Shown here: positions 1-8,548 of the stretch, piece after piece | How positions within the stretch are numbered: position 1 is the stretch's first letter | Layout of the letters: the number at the start of each line of letters is the position of its first letter | DNA from: Micromonosporaceae bacterium | Lineage (GTDB): Bacteria > Actinomycetota > Actinomycetes > Mycobacteriales > Micromonosporaceae | Length of the DNA stretch: 19,728 nucleotides | Assembly: GCA_019690055.1 (NCBI GenBank) | Contig: JADGGF010000023.1 | Coordinates: forward strand, 1 to 19,728 | Direction: 5' to 3' | Notes under the pieces: generated by a model | What the model saw: only the letters and a program-made list of their open reading frames with translations | Database searches by the model: none | Told to the model about the DNA's origin: nothing | Program-made: the position numbers and the translations under genes

Positions 1-38
1 GGGGCGGGACGAGGATCGGGGAGGTCGGCCCACAGACC

Positions 39-2612
39 TTGCGGGTGACCGCCGCCGCGGCTCGGCCCGCTGACGATGTTCTGGCGCAACTGGGCGCGAC
101 CCCGACGGGTCTGAGCACGGCCGAGGCCCACCGTCGGTTGGCGGCCGCTGGCCCCAACGCCGTTCGGTCGCACCGGGCCCGAGCGCTGCCGGTGCTGTGG
201 CACCAGGTCCGTTCGCCTCTGCTGGGGCTCCTGCTCGCCGCGGCGCTGGCGTCGGTCTTTGTCGGCGAGCACGGCGACGCGGTGATCATCGCCGTCATCG
301 TCGGACTGTCGGTCGGGCTCGGCTTCATCAACGAGTTTCGGGCCGAGCGGGCGGCGCAGGCGCTGCACTCCCGCGTCCGCCACACCGCCCGGGTTGTGCG
401 CGACGGCGAAACGGTCAATGTGGACGTCGAGCAGCTGGTTCCCGGAGATGTCGTCGAGTTGCGGGGCGGCGACGTGGTCCCAGCCGACCTGCGGCTGCTG
501 GCCTGCGATGGCTTGTCCTGCGACGAGTCGGTCCTGACCGGCGAGTCGCAGTCGGTCGACAAGGATCCGGCACCGGTCGCCGGCACCGCCACACTGGCCG
601 AGCTTACCGATGCCGCGCTCATGGGCACCGTGGTTCATGCCGGCACCGGACGCGGCGTGGTGGTCGCCAGCGGGCCCGAGACGGCGTTCGGGCGGGTGGC
701 GGCCGGGCTGGGTGCTGCCCAGACCGAGACCGCGTTCCAGGCCGGACTGCGCCGGTTCTCCCTCCTGCTCGTCTACATCGGCGGCACCCTGACCACCGCC
801 GTCTTTGCGATCAACGTGCTACTGCACCGACCGATCCTGGAGGCCGCGCTGTTCAGTCTCGCGATCGCCGTCGGGATCACCCCGCAACTGCTGCCGGCCA
901 TCGTATCGACGAGCCTGGCGGTCGGGTCTCGTCAGCTGGCCCACCAGCGGGTTCTCGTGAAACGCCTGGTCTGCATCGAAGACCTGGGCAACGTGGACAC
1001 GTTGTTCACCGACAAGACCGGAACCCTGACTGAGGGGAGCATCAGCTTCGTCCGGGCCGTCCCGCTCGGCCGCTGGAGTGAACCGGATGTGCTGCGGTGG
1101 AGCCTGCTGTGCAGCGCCGGCGGCGAGCACGCCGACCGCGGTAACCCGCTCGACGACGCGCTGTGGCAGTCGCCCGCCACCGCCGGGGCCCGCGACGCGG
1201 GCAAGCACGACGTCACCGTCGCAACCGTGCCGTTCGACCATGAGCGTCGCCTGATGTCCGTCCTGGTCCGGCCAGCCGTCGGTGACCAGATCGTGGTCAC
1301 GAAAGGCGCGCCCGAGGCGGTGCTGGCGCGCTGCGCCGACGTGCCCGACCACGCGCGAGAGGCGCTCGACACCGAGTTCGCGGCCGGGAACCGAGTGATC
1401 GCCGTCGCGGTCCGCGCTGCCCCCGGCGTGGACAGATTGACCGTCGACGACGAGCGCGACCTGCAGTTGGCGGGCCTGCTGGTCTTCCTCGACCCGCCCA
1501 AACCAGCGGCGAAGGCGGCGCTGCGCCGGCTGGCCGACCTGGGTATCTCGGTCAAAATTGTCACCGGCGACAATCCGGTCGTCGCCAGGAAACTCTGCCA
1601 GGACCTCGGCCTGGCCAACGCCTCCCCGTTGACCGGCGTTGACATCGACCGGATGGACGACCGCGACTTGGCGGCCGCCATCGGTTCGACCACCGTCTTC
1701 GCCCGGGTCAGCCCCGAGCAAAAGGCCCGTCTCGTCACCGTGCACCGGCGCTCCGGCCGTGCGGTGGCGTTCCTCGGTGACGGCGTCAACGACGCGCTCG
1801 GGCTGCACGCGGCCGACGTGGGGATCTCCGTCGATTCCGCCGTGGACGTCGCCAAGGACGCGGCCGACGTCATTCTGTTGGAGAAGGACCTCAACGTGCT
1901 CGCCAATGGTGTGGTCGGTGGCCGGCGCGTCTTCGCCAACACCGTCAAGTACGTCCTCATGGGCACGTCCAGCAACTTCGGCAACATGTTCTCCGCTGCG
2001 GGTGCGTCCCTGTTCCTGCCCTTCCTCCCGATGCTGCCGTCGCAGATCCTTCTCAACAACCTGCTCTACGACACCAGCCAGCTCACCATTCCGACCGATC
2101 ACGTCGACGACGAACAACTGCGCAGACCCGCACACTGGGACATCCGGTTCATCCGCCGGTTCATGCTCTACTTTGGACCGCTCAGCTCCCTGTTCGATTT
2201 CGCAACGTTCGCCATCCTCCTCTGGGTGTTCCACGCCGGTCCGGACCTGTTCCGATCGGGCTGGTTCGTCGAGTCACTGGCCACTCAGACTCTGGTCATC
2301 TTCGCCATCCGCACCCGGCGTAGTCCGTTCTGGCGCAGCACACCCAGCCTCGCACTGATAGCAACCGCCGTGATCGTCGTCGCGGTCGGCGCGACCCTGC
2401 CGGCAACGCCCCTCGGTCCGACCCTCGGCTTTGCGCCGGTGTCCACCGCGCTGTACGTCACGCTCGCGGTCCTGGTGGTCGCGTATCTGCTGCTGATCGA
2501 GATAGGCAAGCGGGTCTTCTTCCGCGGCGGGCCGACACCGACCGTGGTCCCGCTTCTGGCGGCTGGTGTCCGGCAGCTGCGCCGCCGCGCCCATCGGTTC
2601 AGCCACGGGTGA
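39..2612 (+). CDS. mgtA: Magnesium-translocating P-type ATPase (P3B, MgtA/MgtB-like)
   Basis: This is a membrane pump that imports Mg2+ using ATP. The 857-residue product has the expected order: an N-terminal cation-ATPase domain, the actuator motif TGES (residues 167-170), the phosphorylation site DKTGTLT with Asp325, and the hinge motif GDGVND (580-585). A C-terminal membrane block follows. Its loop, with the NFGNMFS segment and the LPFLPMLPSQILLNNLLYD stretch, is characteristic of MgtA/MgtB rather than of Ca2+ or heavy-metal pumps. The length is normal for the family. The start is uncertain: TTG at 39 or GTG at 45 both lie after a GGGGAGG stretch at 18-24, and the frame is open to the window edge, so the true start could lie upstream. 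It converges on the CPBP protease gene with a 34-bp gap. No Mg2+ leader or riboswitch can be judged because the 5' flank is missing. Confidence 0.93.
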   Translation: MRVTAAAARPADDVLAQLGATPTGLSTAEAHRRLAAAGPNAVRSHRARALPVLWHQVRSPLLGLLLAAALASVFVGEHGDAVIIAVIVGLSVGLGFINEFRAERAAQALHSRVRHTARVVRDGETVNVDVEQLVPGDVVELRGGDVVPADLRLLACDGLSCDESVLTGESQSVDKDPAPVAGTATLAELTDAALMGTVVHAGTGRGVVVASGPETAFGRVAAGLGAAQTETAFQAGLRRFSLLLVYIGGTLTTAVFAINVLLHRPILEAALFSLAIAVGITPQLLPAIVSTSLAVGSRQLAHQRVLVKRLVCIEDLGNVDTLFTDKTGTLTEGSISFVRAVPLGRWSEPDVLRWSLLCSAGGEHADRGNPLDDALWQSPATAGARDAGKHDVTVATVPFDHERRLMSVLVRPAVGDQIVVTKGAPEAVLARCADVPDHAREALDTEFAAGNRVIAVAVRAAPGVDRLTVDDERDLQLAGLLVFLDPPKPAAKAALRRLADLGISVKIVTGDNPVVARKLCQDLGLANASPLTGVDIDRMDDRDLAAAIGSTTVFARVSPEQKARLVTVHRRSGRAVAFLGDGVNDALGLHAADVGISVDSAVDVAKDAADVILLEKDLNVLANGVVGGRRVFANTVKYVLMGTSSNFGNMFSAAGASLFLPFLPMLPSQILLNNLLYDTSQLTIPTDHVDDEQLRRPAHWDIRFIRRFMLYFGPLSSLFDFATFAILLWVFHAGPDLFRSGWFVESLATQTLVIFAIRTRRSPFWRSTPSLALIATAVIVVAVGATLPATPLGPTLGFAPVSTALYVTLAVLVVAYLLLIEIGKRVFFRGGPTPTVVPLLAAGVRQLRRRAHRFSHG

Positions 2613-2646
2613 CCGCGGTCGCCGGGCTGCTCACTCCCACGATCCG

Positions 2647-3336
2647 TTAGGAAGACAGCAGCGGGGCGACCACGATCGCGAGAAGGTTGAACACCAGGTG
2701 CATGACGACCGGGGCGACGAGGCTCTGGCGCCAGATGTAGACGATGGCGAAGACGAGACCGGTCAGCCCGATGGTGACGACCGCCGCCCCACCCTCGTAG
2801 CCGTGGCCGATCGCGAAGATGAGCGACGACGCGACAACCGCCGAGAGGCGGCTGCGAAACACACCGGCAAAGCGCAGGATCAGGTACCCGCGGAAGATGG
2901 TCTCCTCGGCCACCGCCACCACAACGACGAGCACCACGGCGAGAATGACCTCGCCCAGACCGCTCGGCGCCAGGCCCGGGGCGGACGAGGGCGAGGACAG
3001 ACCCGCGGCCCGGAGCACCGCTTCCAGCACCTGAGCGCCGATGACGAGCAGGACTGACAGGGCGAGACCGATCAGGATGTCCCGCCCGATGTGGCGACGC
3101 ACCCACCCGATGGCCGCGACCGGCTGTCGGTCCCGCGCTATCAGCAGGAGGATCAGGGCGACCAGGCCGACGTCTCGCGCGATCGTGGCGGAGGCGACCA
3201 GCGGAAAGGAGACGGCGCTCGCACCAGTATCGACGAATGACAACACCAGCGTCGGCAGGATGAGCAGCAGGAACACTCCGAGCTCAGCCGCCTCTTCGCG
3301 GCGGGTGAGCGTGCCAGGCACGGCCGCACCCTGCAT
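2647..3336 (-). CDS. CPBP family intramembrane glutamic endopeptidase (CAAX-like protease)
   Basis: This 229-residue, almost wholly hydrophobic protein has several predicted membrane helices. It carries the three motifs of the CPBP/Abi family (Rce1-like): EExxxR as EETIFR (Glu144, Glu145, Arg149), a second motif around FAIGH (His178), and HLVFN near the C terminus (His213, Asn217). In characterised relatives these residues form the glutamate-based active site inside the membrane. Bacterial members process or protect against peptides, or act in protein secretion; the substrate here is unknown. The ATG at 3336 is well supported by an AAGGGA ribosome-binding site about 8 nt upstream. It lies 119 bp downstream of the Kup gene on the same strand, separated by an inverted repeat, so it may have its own promoter. 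Confidence 0.88.
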   Translation of the reverse strand: MQGAAVPGTLTRREEAAELGVFLLLILPTLVLSFVDTGASAVSFPLVASATIARDVGLVALILLLIARDRQPVAAIGWVRRHIGRDILIGLALSVLLVIGAQVLEAVLRAAGLSSPSSAPGLAPSGLGEVILAVVLVVVVAVAEETIFRGYLILRFAGVFRSRLSAVVASSLIFAIGHGYEGGAAVVTIGLTGLVFAIVYIWRQSLVAPVVMHLVFNLLAIVVAPLLSS

Positions 3337-3413
3337 CCGGTTTTCCCTTCGGCAGCGAGGTCTCCAGGACGCGCAGTCACCACGCTAGACGAGATTCGCG
3401 TCGCGGGGAGTGT

Positions 3414-3429
3414 GTTCGCGCCCGCGAAC
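3414..3429. repeat. Perfect inverted repeat between kup and the protease gene
   Basis: GTTCGCG-CC-CGCGAAC is a perfect 7-bp-arm inverted repeat, 27-42 bp past the kup stop codon and about 80 bp before the protease start. Closer to the kup stop there is a second, smaller dyad, CTGTC-C-GACAG (3443-3453). They could form a kup terminator without a U-tract, as is common in high-GC actinobacteria, or an operator for the downstream gene. The sequence does not decide between the two. Confidence 0.35.
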
Positions 3430-3455
3430 GTCATGGGTGGGGCTGTCCGACAGGC

Positions 3456-5402
3456 CTAGACACCGATCCGTGCCCCTACGATCACCGTGCGGTCCGGCGG
3501 CAGGTGGTAGTGGTCGGTGGGATCGGCCGTCGCCTTGGACGTCGCGATGAACAGCCGCTTCCGCCAGCGAGCCATCGTCGATGCCGCGGTCCGTTCCAGC
3601 TCGACGTGGGAGATGAAGTACGTTGCCCGATCCAGGGCAGCGGGACCTCCGGTGATCGCCGGATCGAGTCGGCTCAGCATCACGGGCAGGTTCGGCTCGT
3701 CCCTGTAGCCGGTCCGGAGGGTGACGTGGACGATCCCGTCGTCGGCCGGGCCGAGATCGTCGACCGCGACGGCCTGGTCTTTCTGCACGCGCGGCACCGG
3801 TTCGGCCTCCACCGAGACGATCACCAGGCGCTGGTGTCGGACGTGCTGATGGCCGACGTTGGTACGCAAAGCCAACGGCGCGGTCTCCTTACCCTGGTTG
3901 AGGTAGATGGCCGTGCCATCGACGATTCCCACTGGCTCGCGGCGCAGCCGGGCGATGAAGTCCCCCAGGGACCCTTCCCGCCGACGGCGCTCGGCCGTGA
4001 CGATCGCCTGCCCCCGCCGCCAGGTCATCATGATGGTGAATGCGATGACCGCCACCCCGATGGGGATCCACGCGCCTTGGGGCAGCTTGGTCAGGTTGGC
4101 CGAGAAGAAGAGCAGGTCGACCAGCAGCAGCGGAGTCGCCCCGACTCCGAGAAGCCACAGCGACGTCCGCCACCGCAGCCGCGCGACGGCGAAGAACAGC
4201 AGCGTGGTGATGGTGATCGTGCCGGTGACGGCCATACCGAAGGCGTACGCGAGCCCCGTCGAAGTACGGAAAGCGAAGACGAGGCCGAGCACCGCGACCA
4301 TGAGCAGCCAGTTGACCGACGGTATGTAGATCTGGCCGATCCGGGACTCCGAGGTGTGGGTCAGGTTCAGTCTGGGAAGGTAACCGAGCTGGGCGGCCTG
4401 CGCCGCAACCGAGTACGTGCCGCTGATGACGGCCTGGGAGGCGATCACGGTGGCGGCCGTGGCCAGCACGACGAGCGGGGCCCGCCCCCAGTCGGGCGCG
4501 AGCAGGAAGAATGGGCTGCTCGCGCGGCTCGGCTCGTGAAGGATCAGCGCGCCCTGACCCAGGTAACTGGCGATGCAGGCCGGGAAGACGAGAAAGAGCC
4601 AGGCCCGGGTGATCGCGCGCCGACCGAAGTGTCCCATGTCCGCGTAGAGCGCCTCCGCCCCCGTGACTGCGAGCACGACCGCGGCGAGCGCGAAGAAGGC
4701 GACTTCGACGTGATTCACCAGGAAACCGATGGCGTAGCTCGGCGACAGCGCCCGAAGAACGCCGGGATTCTCGGCGATACTCCGCGCGCCGACGGCGCCG
4801 ATGGTCACGAACCAGACGACCATCACGGGACCGAACAAGCGCCCGACCGTCCCGGTCCCCCGATGCTGCAGCGTGAACAGCGCGACGATGATCACCGCCG
4901 TGACCGGCACCACGAGTCGCGCGAGGGACGGCTCGATGACCTCCACACCCTCGACCGCGGCCAGCACCGAGATGGCCGGCGTGATCAGGCTGTCGCCGAG
5001 GAACAGCGCCGCACCGAGCACGCCCAACCCGGTCAGCGCGGCGATAACCATTCCGCCTGCTCGGGCGCCCCACCGCCGTACCTGGCTGAGCAGCGCGAGC
5101 AGGCCACCCTCACCGTCGTGGTCGGCCCGCATGGCCAGCAACACATAGGTGATCATCACGATGACGATCACCGACCAGAACACCAGCGAGACGATGCCGT
5201 AGACATTCTCGGCCGTCACCGGAACCGGGTGCGGGGCTCCCGGGTTGAACACCGTCCGGTAGGTGTAGATGGGGCTCGTGCCGATGTCCCCGAAGACCAC
5301 CCCGAGCGCCGCAACCACCAGGGCCGGAGGGGCCCGGTCGCCCATCGCCGGCGGGTGGACCGACGGGTCGCCCGGCGACGCCGTGCGCCTTGGACGATTC
5401 AC
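3456..5402 (-). CDS. kup: Kup/HAK/KT-family potassium uptake transporter
   Basis: This is a K+/H+ symporter of the inner membrane. The product carries the N-terminal KUP signature GVVFGDIGTSP (residues about 34-44 from the chosen start) and the family motif with ADHDGEGG (about 93-100). About 12 hydrophobic segments follow, then a cytoplasmic C-terminal domain of about 190 residues ending in the KUP-type LPPDRTVIVG region. The length of 648 residues is normal. I chose GTG at 5402 because AGGGGGA (minus strand, 5414-5408) lies 5 nt before it. GTG at 5405, GTG at 5432 and ATG at 5345 are in-frame alternatives, and the ATG lacks a clear ribosome-binding site. It is divergent from the GH15 gene and heads toward the CPBP gene. 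Confidence 0.95.
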   Translation of the reverse strand: MNRPRRTASPGDPSVHPPAMGDRAPPALVVAALGVVFGDIGTSPIYTYRTVFNPGAPHPVPVTAENVYGIVSLVFWSVIVIVMITYVLLAMRADHDGEGGLLALLSQVRRWGARAGGMVIAALTGLGVLGAALFLGDSLITPAISVLAAVEGVEVIEPSLARLVVPVTAVIIVALFTLQHRGTGTVGRLFGPVMVVWFVTIGAVGARSIAENPGVLRALSPSYAIGFLVNHVEVAFFALAAVVLAVTGAEALYADMGHFGRRAITRAWLFLVFPACIASYLGQGALILHEPSRASSPFFLLAPDWGRAPLVVLATAATVIASQAVISGTYSVAAQAAQLGYLPRLNLTHTSESRIGQIYIPSVNWLLMVAVLGLVFAFRTSTGLAYAFGMAVTGTITITTLLFFAVARLRWRTSLWLLGVGATPLLLVDLLFFSANLTKLPQGAWIPIGVAVIAFTIMMTWRRGQAIVTAERRRREGSLGDFIARLRREPVGIVDGTAIYLNQGKETAPLALRTNVGHQHVRHQRLVIVSVEAEPVPRVQKDQAVAVDDLGPADDGIVHVTLRTGYRDEPNLPVMLSRLDPAITGGPAALDRATYFISHVELERTAASTMARWRKRLFIATSKATADPTDHYHLPPDRTVIVGARIGV

Positions 5403-5706
5403 CACGCTCCCCCTAGCGCGGACCAGTGGCACGCCGACGTGACGGCGCCCTTCACGCGAGACTACCGGCCGTCATCGGCCACTGAGCGCGGCTCATTCCG
5501 GTGCTTCCCCCGCGATCAGGCAGGCCGGCGGCGCATCCGTCATCCTCAGGTTGACCCTCGTCGCCGGGCCGGCCGGCCGGCGGACGGCTCGCCCCGCGGT
5601 TGGCCGCCGGCGGGCAAATGTCGGTCGTTGCCGGCCGGGGTCACTCGTGGGTGCGGTTTTCTGAACGTAGCCAGTCGGCTGGGCAGAGTTCGAGAGGATC
5701 ACGGGG
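5403..5706. other. Divergent intergenic region, kup / GH15
   Basis: About 300 bp separate the two divergent starts, so the region must hold both promoters. It is extremely GC-rich, with runs of GGCC/GCCGGC around 5566-5600 that can fold into hairpins. I looked for actinobacterial -35/-10 pairs on both strands and found none convincing. I also saw no match to the c-di-AMP riboswitch that sometimes precedes K+ transporter genes, although I cannot fold RNA here. No coding sequence is supported. Confidence 0.4.
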
Positions 5707-7467
5707 GTGTCGGCCGAAAGGCACACGGACGTTGCGACGGAAGCGCCGCACGTGCTGCGGGAGTACGCATTCATCGCCGACGGCCACCGTGGTGCGTTGC
5801 TCGGGCCGCACGGTGATGTCGCCTGGCTGTGCATTCCACAGTGGAACGACGAGGCGGTGTTCAGCGCGCTGGTCGGTGGCCGAGGCTGCTACGTGGTCAG
5901 TCCGACCGATCCGCACCACGTCTGGGGCGGGTCGTACGAGGCGGGAAGCCTTGTGTGGCACAGCCGGTGGGTGACGACGGACTCCATCATCGAGTGCCGG
6001 GAGGCGCTCGCCTGTCCCTCCGATCCCTCCCGAGCGGTGCTGCTGCGCCGGATCATGCCCGTGCGTGGCAACGCCCACGTCCGTGTGGTCCTGCAGCCCA
6101 TGGCGCGCTTCGGCCGTGAGCCGTTGCGGGACCTGCGTCGGCAGCCGGACGGGTCATGGATCGGGCGCACGGGAGCGCTCACGCTGCGGTGGACCGGCGC
6201 GGCCGCCGCCCGGGTCGGTCGGGACGGGGCACTGTTCCTGGAGCTGGTGGTGCCTGCCGGGCGGATCCATGACCTGGTGCTGGAGATCGGAACACTTCCA
6301 CTGGCCGGCCCGCCGCCGGATCCGGAACGAGCCTGGCGTCGAACAGTACGGTACTGGACCTCGGCCGCACCCGACCCGGGTAACGTCCTCGCCGCCGGGG
6401 ACGTCCGGCACGCCAACGCGGTGCTGCATGGGATGACGGTCCCTGGTGGTGGCACGGTCGCTGCTGCGACGATGGGCCTCCCGGAGCGTGCGGAGGCCGG
6501 TCGCAGCTACGACTACCGCTACGCGTGGATACGGGACCAGTGCTACATCGGGTTGGCCGCGGCCGCCGCAGGAATTGAGGACCTTCTTGACGCCTCGCTG
6601 CGGTTCGTCACGGCGCGCCTGTTGGCCGACGGCCCCCGGACAGCGCCGGTCTACACCACAACGGGTGGCCCGGTACCGGCCGAGCAGGACCTGCCGTTCC
6701 TCACCGGATATCCCGGCGGCCGGCCTCGGGCGGGCAACAAGGCCGGCCGCCAGTTCCAGCTCGACACCATGGGCGAGATCATGCTGCTGCTGGCCGAGGT
6801 CGGCCGCCGCGGTGGCCTGGACAGCTCGGGCGCGGCGGCCCTCGAGCTGGCCGCGGACGTCATCGCCAACCGATGGGAAGACGCCGACTCGGGCATCTGG
6901 GAGCTGAGGCCCCGGCGCTGGACCCACTCGCGCCTCATGTGCGTAGCCGGACTGCGGGCGGCCGCCGCTGTCGCGCCGCGACGACTGGGTCGACGGTGGA
7001 GGGACCTGGCCCGGCAGCTGCTGGCCGAGGCGACGGCCCACCAGTGCCACCCCAGCGGGCGCTGGCAGCGGGCCATCGATGACCGTCGAGTGGACGCGGC
7101 GCTGTTGCTCCCGGCCCTGCGGGGCGCCGTGCCGCTCCGCGACCCGCGGAGCGTGGCCACGTATCGGGCCGTGCTGGCCGAGCTCGGTCGCGACGGCTAC
7201 ATCCACCGGTTTCGGCCGGACCGCAGGCCCTTGGGCGAGGCCGAGGGCGCCTTCCTGCTCTGCGGGTTCCTGGCCGCGCGATCCGCGCATCACCTCGGCG
7301 AACGACGGGAGGCGGCCCGCTGGTTCGAACGCAACCGGGCCGCGTGCGGCCCACCGGGACTGTTCAGCGAGGAGTACGACGTGCGGCAGCGACAACTCCG
7401 AGGCAACCTGCCGCAGGCCTTCGTGCACGCCGCACTCGTGGAGACCGCCCTCGAATTGTCCACTTAG
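5707..7467 (+). CDS. Glycoside hydrolase family 15 protein (glucoamylase/trehalase-like)
   Basis: This 586-residue protein lacks a signal peptide and is therefore likely cytoplasmic. It has the bacterial GH15 layout: an N-terminal beta-sandwich region (about 1-225) and an (alpha/alpha)6 barrel. Barrel motifs are SYDYRYAWIRDQ (267-278), the GIWE segment with candidate general acid Glu399, THSRLMC (406-412), and near the end SEEYD (554-558), which holds the candidate base Glu555/Glu556, followed by LRGNLPQAFVHAAL. Actinobacterial relatives cleave alpha-glucosides and some mycobacterial members are trehalases; the substrate cannot be assigned from sequence. The GTG start at 5707 follows GAGAGG (5693-5698) at about 8 nt. 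It is convergent with the SDR gene, 25 bp away, and stands as a single transcription unit. Confidence 0.9.
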   Translation: MSAERHTDVATEAPHVLREYAFIADGHRGALLGPHGDVAWLCIPQWNDEAVFSALVGGRGCYVVSPTDPHHVWGGSYEAGSLVWHSRWVTTDSIIECREALACPSDPSRAVLLRRIMPVRGNAHVRVVLQPMARFGREPLRDLRRQPDGSWIGRTGALTLRWTGAAAARVGRDGALFLELVVPAGRIHDLVLEIGTLPLAGPPPDPERAWRRTVRYWTSAAPDPGNVLAAGDVRHANAVLHGMTVPGGGTVAAATMGLPERAEAGRSYDYRYAWIRDQCYIGLAAAAAGIEDLLDASLRFVTARLLADGPRTAPVYTTTGGPVPAEQDLPFLTGYPGGRPRAGNKAGRQFQLDTMGEIMLLLAEVGRRGGLDSSGAAALELAADVIANRWEDADSGIWELRPRRWTHSRLMCVAGLRAAAAVAPRRLGRRWRDLARQLLAEATAHQCHPSGRWQRAIDDRRVDAALLLPALRGAVPLRDPRSVATYRAVLAELGRDGYIHRFRPDRRPLGEAEGAFLLCGFLAARSAHHLGERREAARWFERNRAACGPPGLFSEEYDVRQRQLRGNLPQAFVHAALVETALELST

Positions 7468-7492
7468 GAGGTCATCCGCACGCCAACCATCG

Positions 7493-8515
7493 CTACCGGT
7501 GCCGGCGGGCGGCTCTGGTCGCCGCCGCGGCCGCGCCCGCGACGAGCGTGCCGGCGGCCACCGCTGTCCGGTGCTCGGACAGCCACTCCTGGACACTGTG
7601 GCGGTGGGACTCGGTGTCGAACGACCCGTGCGCGCCGAAGTCGTGGCCAGCCGCGCTGTCCGCCGGTTGCCACAGGTTGGCCGGGCGCACCCGGCTGGTC
7701 GGCTCGTCCGTCTGCTGCGATGAGAAGCCGGTGCGGGCCAGGTACCGGTCCAGCAACGCCGGGATGATCCGGTTGCCGACGATCGTCGCCACCGTCATTC
7801 CGCCCACCCAGTACTCTCTCCGCTTGGGCTTGCGGGCCGCGCGCACGATGGCTCGGGCCGCCAGCTCGGGCTGGTACACGGGAGGAACGGGCCGGGGGTG
7901 CCGACGGAGCCGGGACAGGACCCAGTCGAACTGCGGTGTGTTGAGGCCGGGCAGGTGCACCATCGTCACGCGGACACGGGTTCCACTGTGGAGCAGCTCG
8001 CACCGGAGGGATTCCGTGAACCCGACGATGGCGTGCTTGGCTCCGCAGTAGACCGATTGCAGGGGAATCGAACGGTACGCCAGAGCCGACCCCACCTGGA
8101 CGATCGTGCCGTGGTCGCGTGGCAGCATCTGGTGTAGCGCCGCCATCGTGCCGTACACATAGCCCAGATAGGTCACCTCGGTGGCCCGGCGGTACTCCTC
8201 CGGCGTGATCTCGGTGAACGGGGCGAACACGGTCGTGAAGGCGTTGTTGACCCACAAGTCGATGGGGCCAAGCTCGGCCGCGGCTCGGGCGGCGGCCGCC
8301 TCGACCTGACGGTAGTCGGCGACGTCCGTCTGGATCGGTAGCGCGACGCCACCGGCCGCCCGGACCTCCTCCGCCGCCGCCGCGAGTCCGGTCGAGCCGC
8401 GCGCGAGGAGCGCAATCCGCCATCCGCTCCGGGCCAGCCTCCGAACGGTGGCCCGACCGACGCCGCCACTGGCGCCGGTGACGACCGCGACGCGCGGCTG
8501 CTGGTGCCGGCTCAT
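7493..8515 (-). CDS. SDR family NAD(P)-dependent oxidoreductase with C-terminal hydrophobic tail
   Basis: This is a classical short-chain dehydrogenase/reductase of 340 residues. It has the cofactor loop TGASGGVG (13-20), the structural VNNA (89-92), and the catalytic Ser143, Tyr156 and Lys160 in a YxxxK arrangement (YCGAK). Residues after about 260 extend beyond the usual roughly 250-residue core and end in an Ala-rich hydrophobic segment (about 318-333) followed by Arg/His, a possible membrane tail. The substrate is unknown. The ATG at 8515 has an excellent AGGGAGG ribosome-binding site 4-6 nt upstream. It is the last gene of the four-gene minus-strand operon, 33 bp after the enolase-superfamily gene, and could oxidise or reduce the hydroxy/keto intermediate of that pathway (inference). 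Confidence 0.9.
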   Translation of the reverse strand: MSRHQQPRVAVVTGASGGVGRATVRRLARSGWRIALLARGSTGLAAAAEEVRAAGGVALPIQTDVADYRQVEAAAARAAAELGPIDLWVNNAFTTVFAPFTEITPEEYRRATEVTYLGYVYGTMAALHQMLPRDHGTIVQVGSALAYRSIPLQSVYCGAKHAIVGFTESLRCELLHSGTRVRVTMVHLPGLNTPQFDWVLSRLRRHPRPVPPVYQPELAARAIVRAARKPKRREYWVGGMTVATIVGNRIIPALLDRYLARTGFSSQQTDEPTSRVRPANLWQPADSAAGHDFGAHGSFDTESHRHSVQEWLSEHRTAVAAGTLVAGAAAAATRAARRHR

Positions 8516-8548
8516 ACGTCCTCCCTTGGCATACGTCGATCTGTCTCT

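Noticed and set aside
819..2234. Long minus-strand frames antisense to the Mg2+ ATPase
   Set aside because: Their composition follows from the high GC3 of the sense gene. No family motifs are visible, while the sense strand has all P-type ATPase motifs.
5493..5545. A possible 16-codon leader peptide on the minus strand upstream of kup
   Set aside because: It has no properly spaced ribosome-binding site, and short frames of this kind are expected by chance.
5403..5706. c-di-AMP riboswitch ahead of kup
   Set aside because: The conserved core segments of the class could not be matched by eye in the roughly 300-nt leader. A covariance search with the ydaO-yuaA model would settle it.
3504..5816. 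A 770-codon plus-strand frame across the kup gene
   Set aside because: It is a shadow frame rich in Arg/Asp/His/Gly repeats with no domain. The minus strand encodes an unambiguous Kup protein.
7464..7475. AGGAGGT directly after the GH15 stop, as if a further gene began there
   Set aside because: No ATG, GTG or TTG follows at a usable distance, and the opposite-strand SDR gene ends only 25 bp away.
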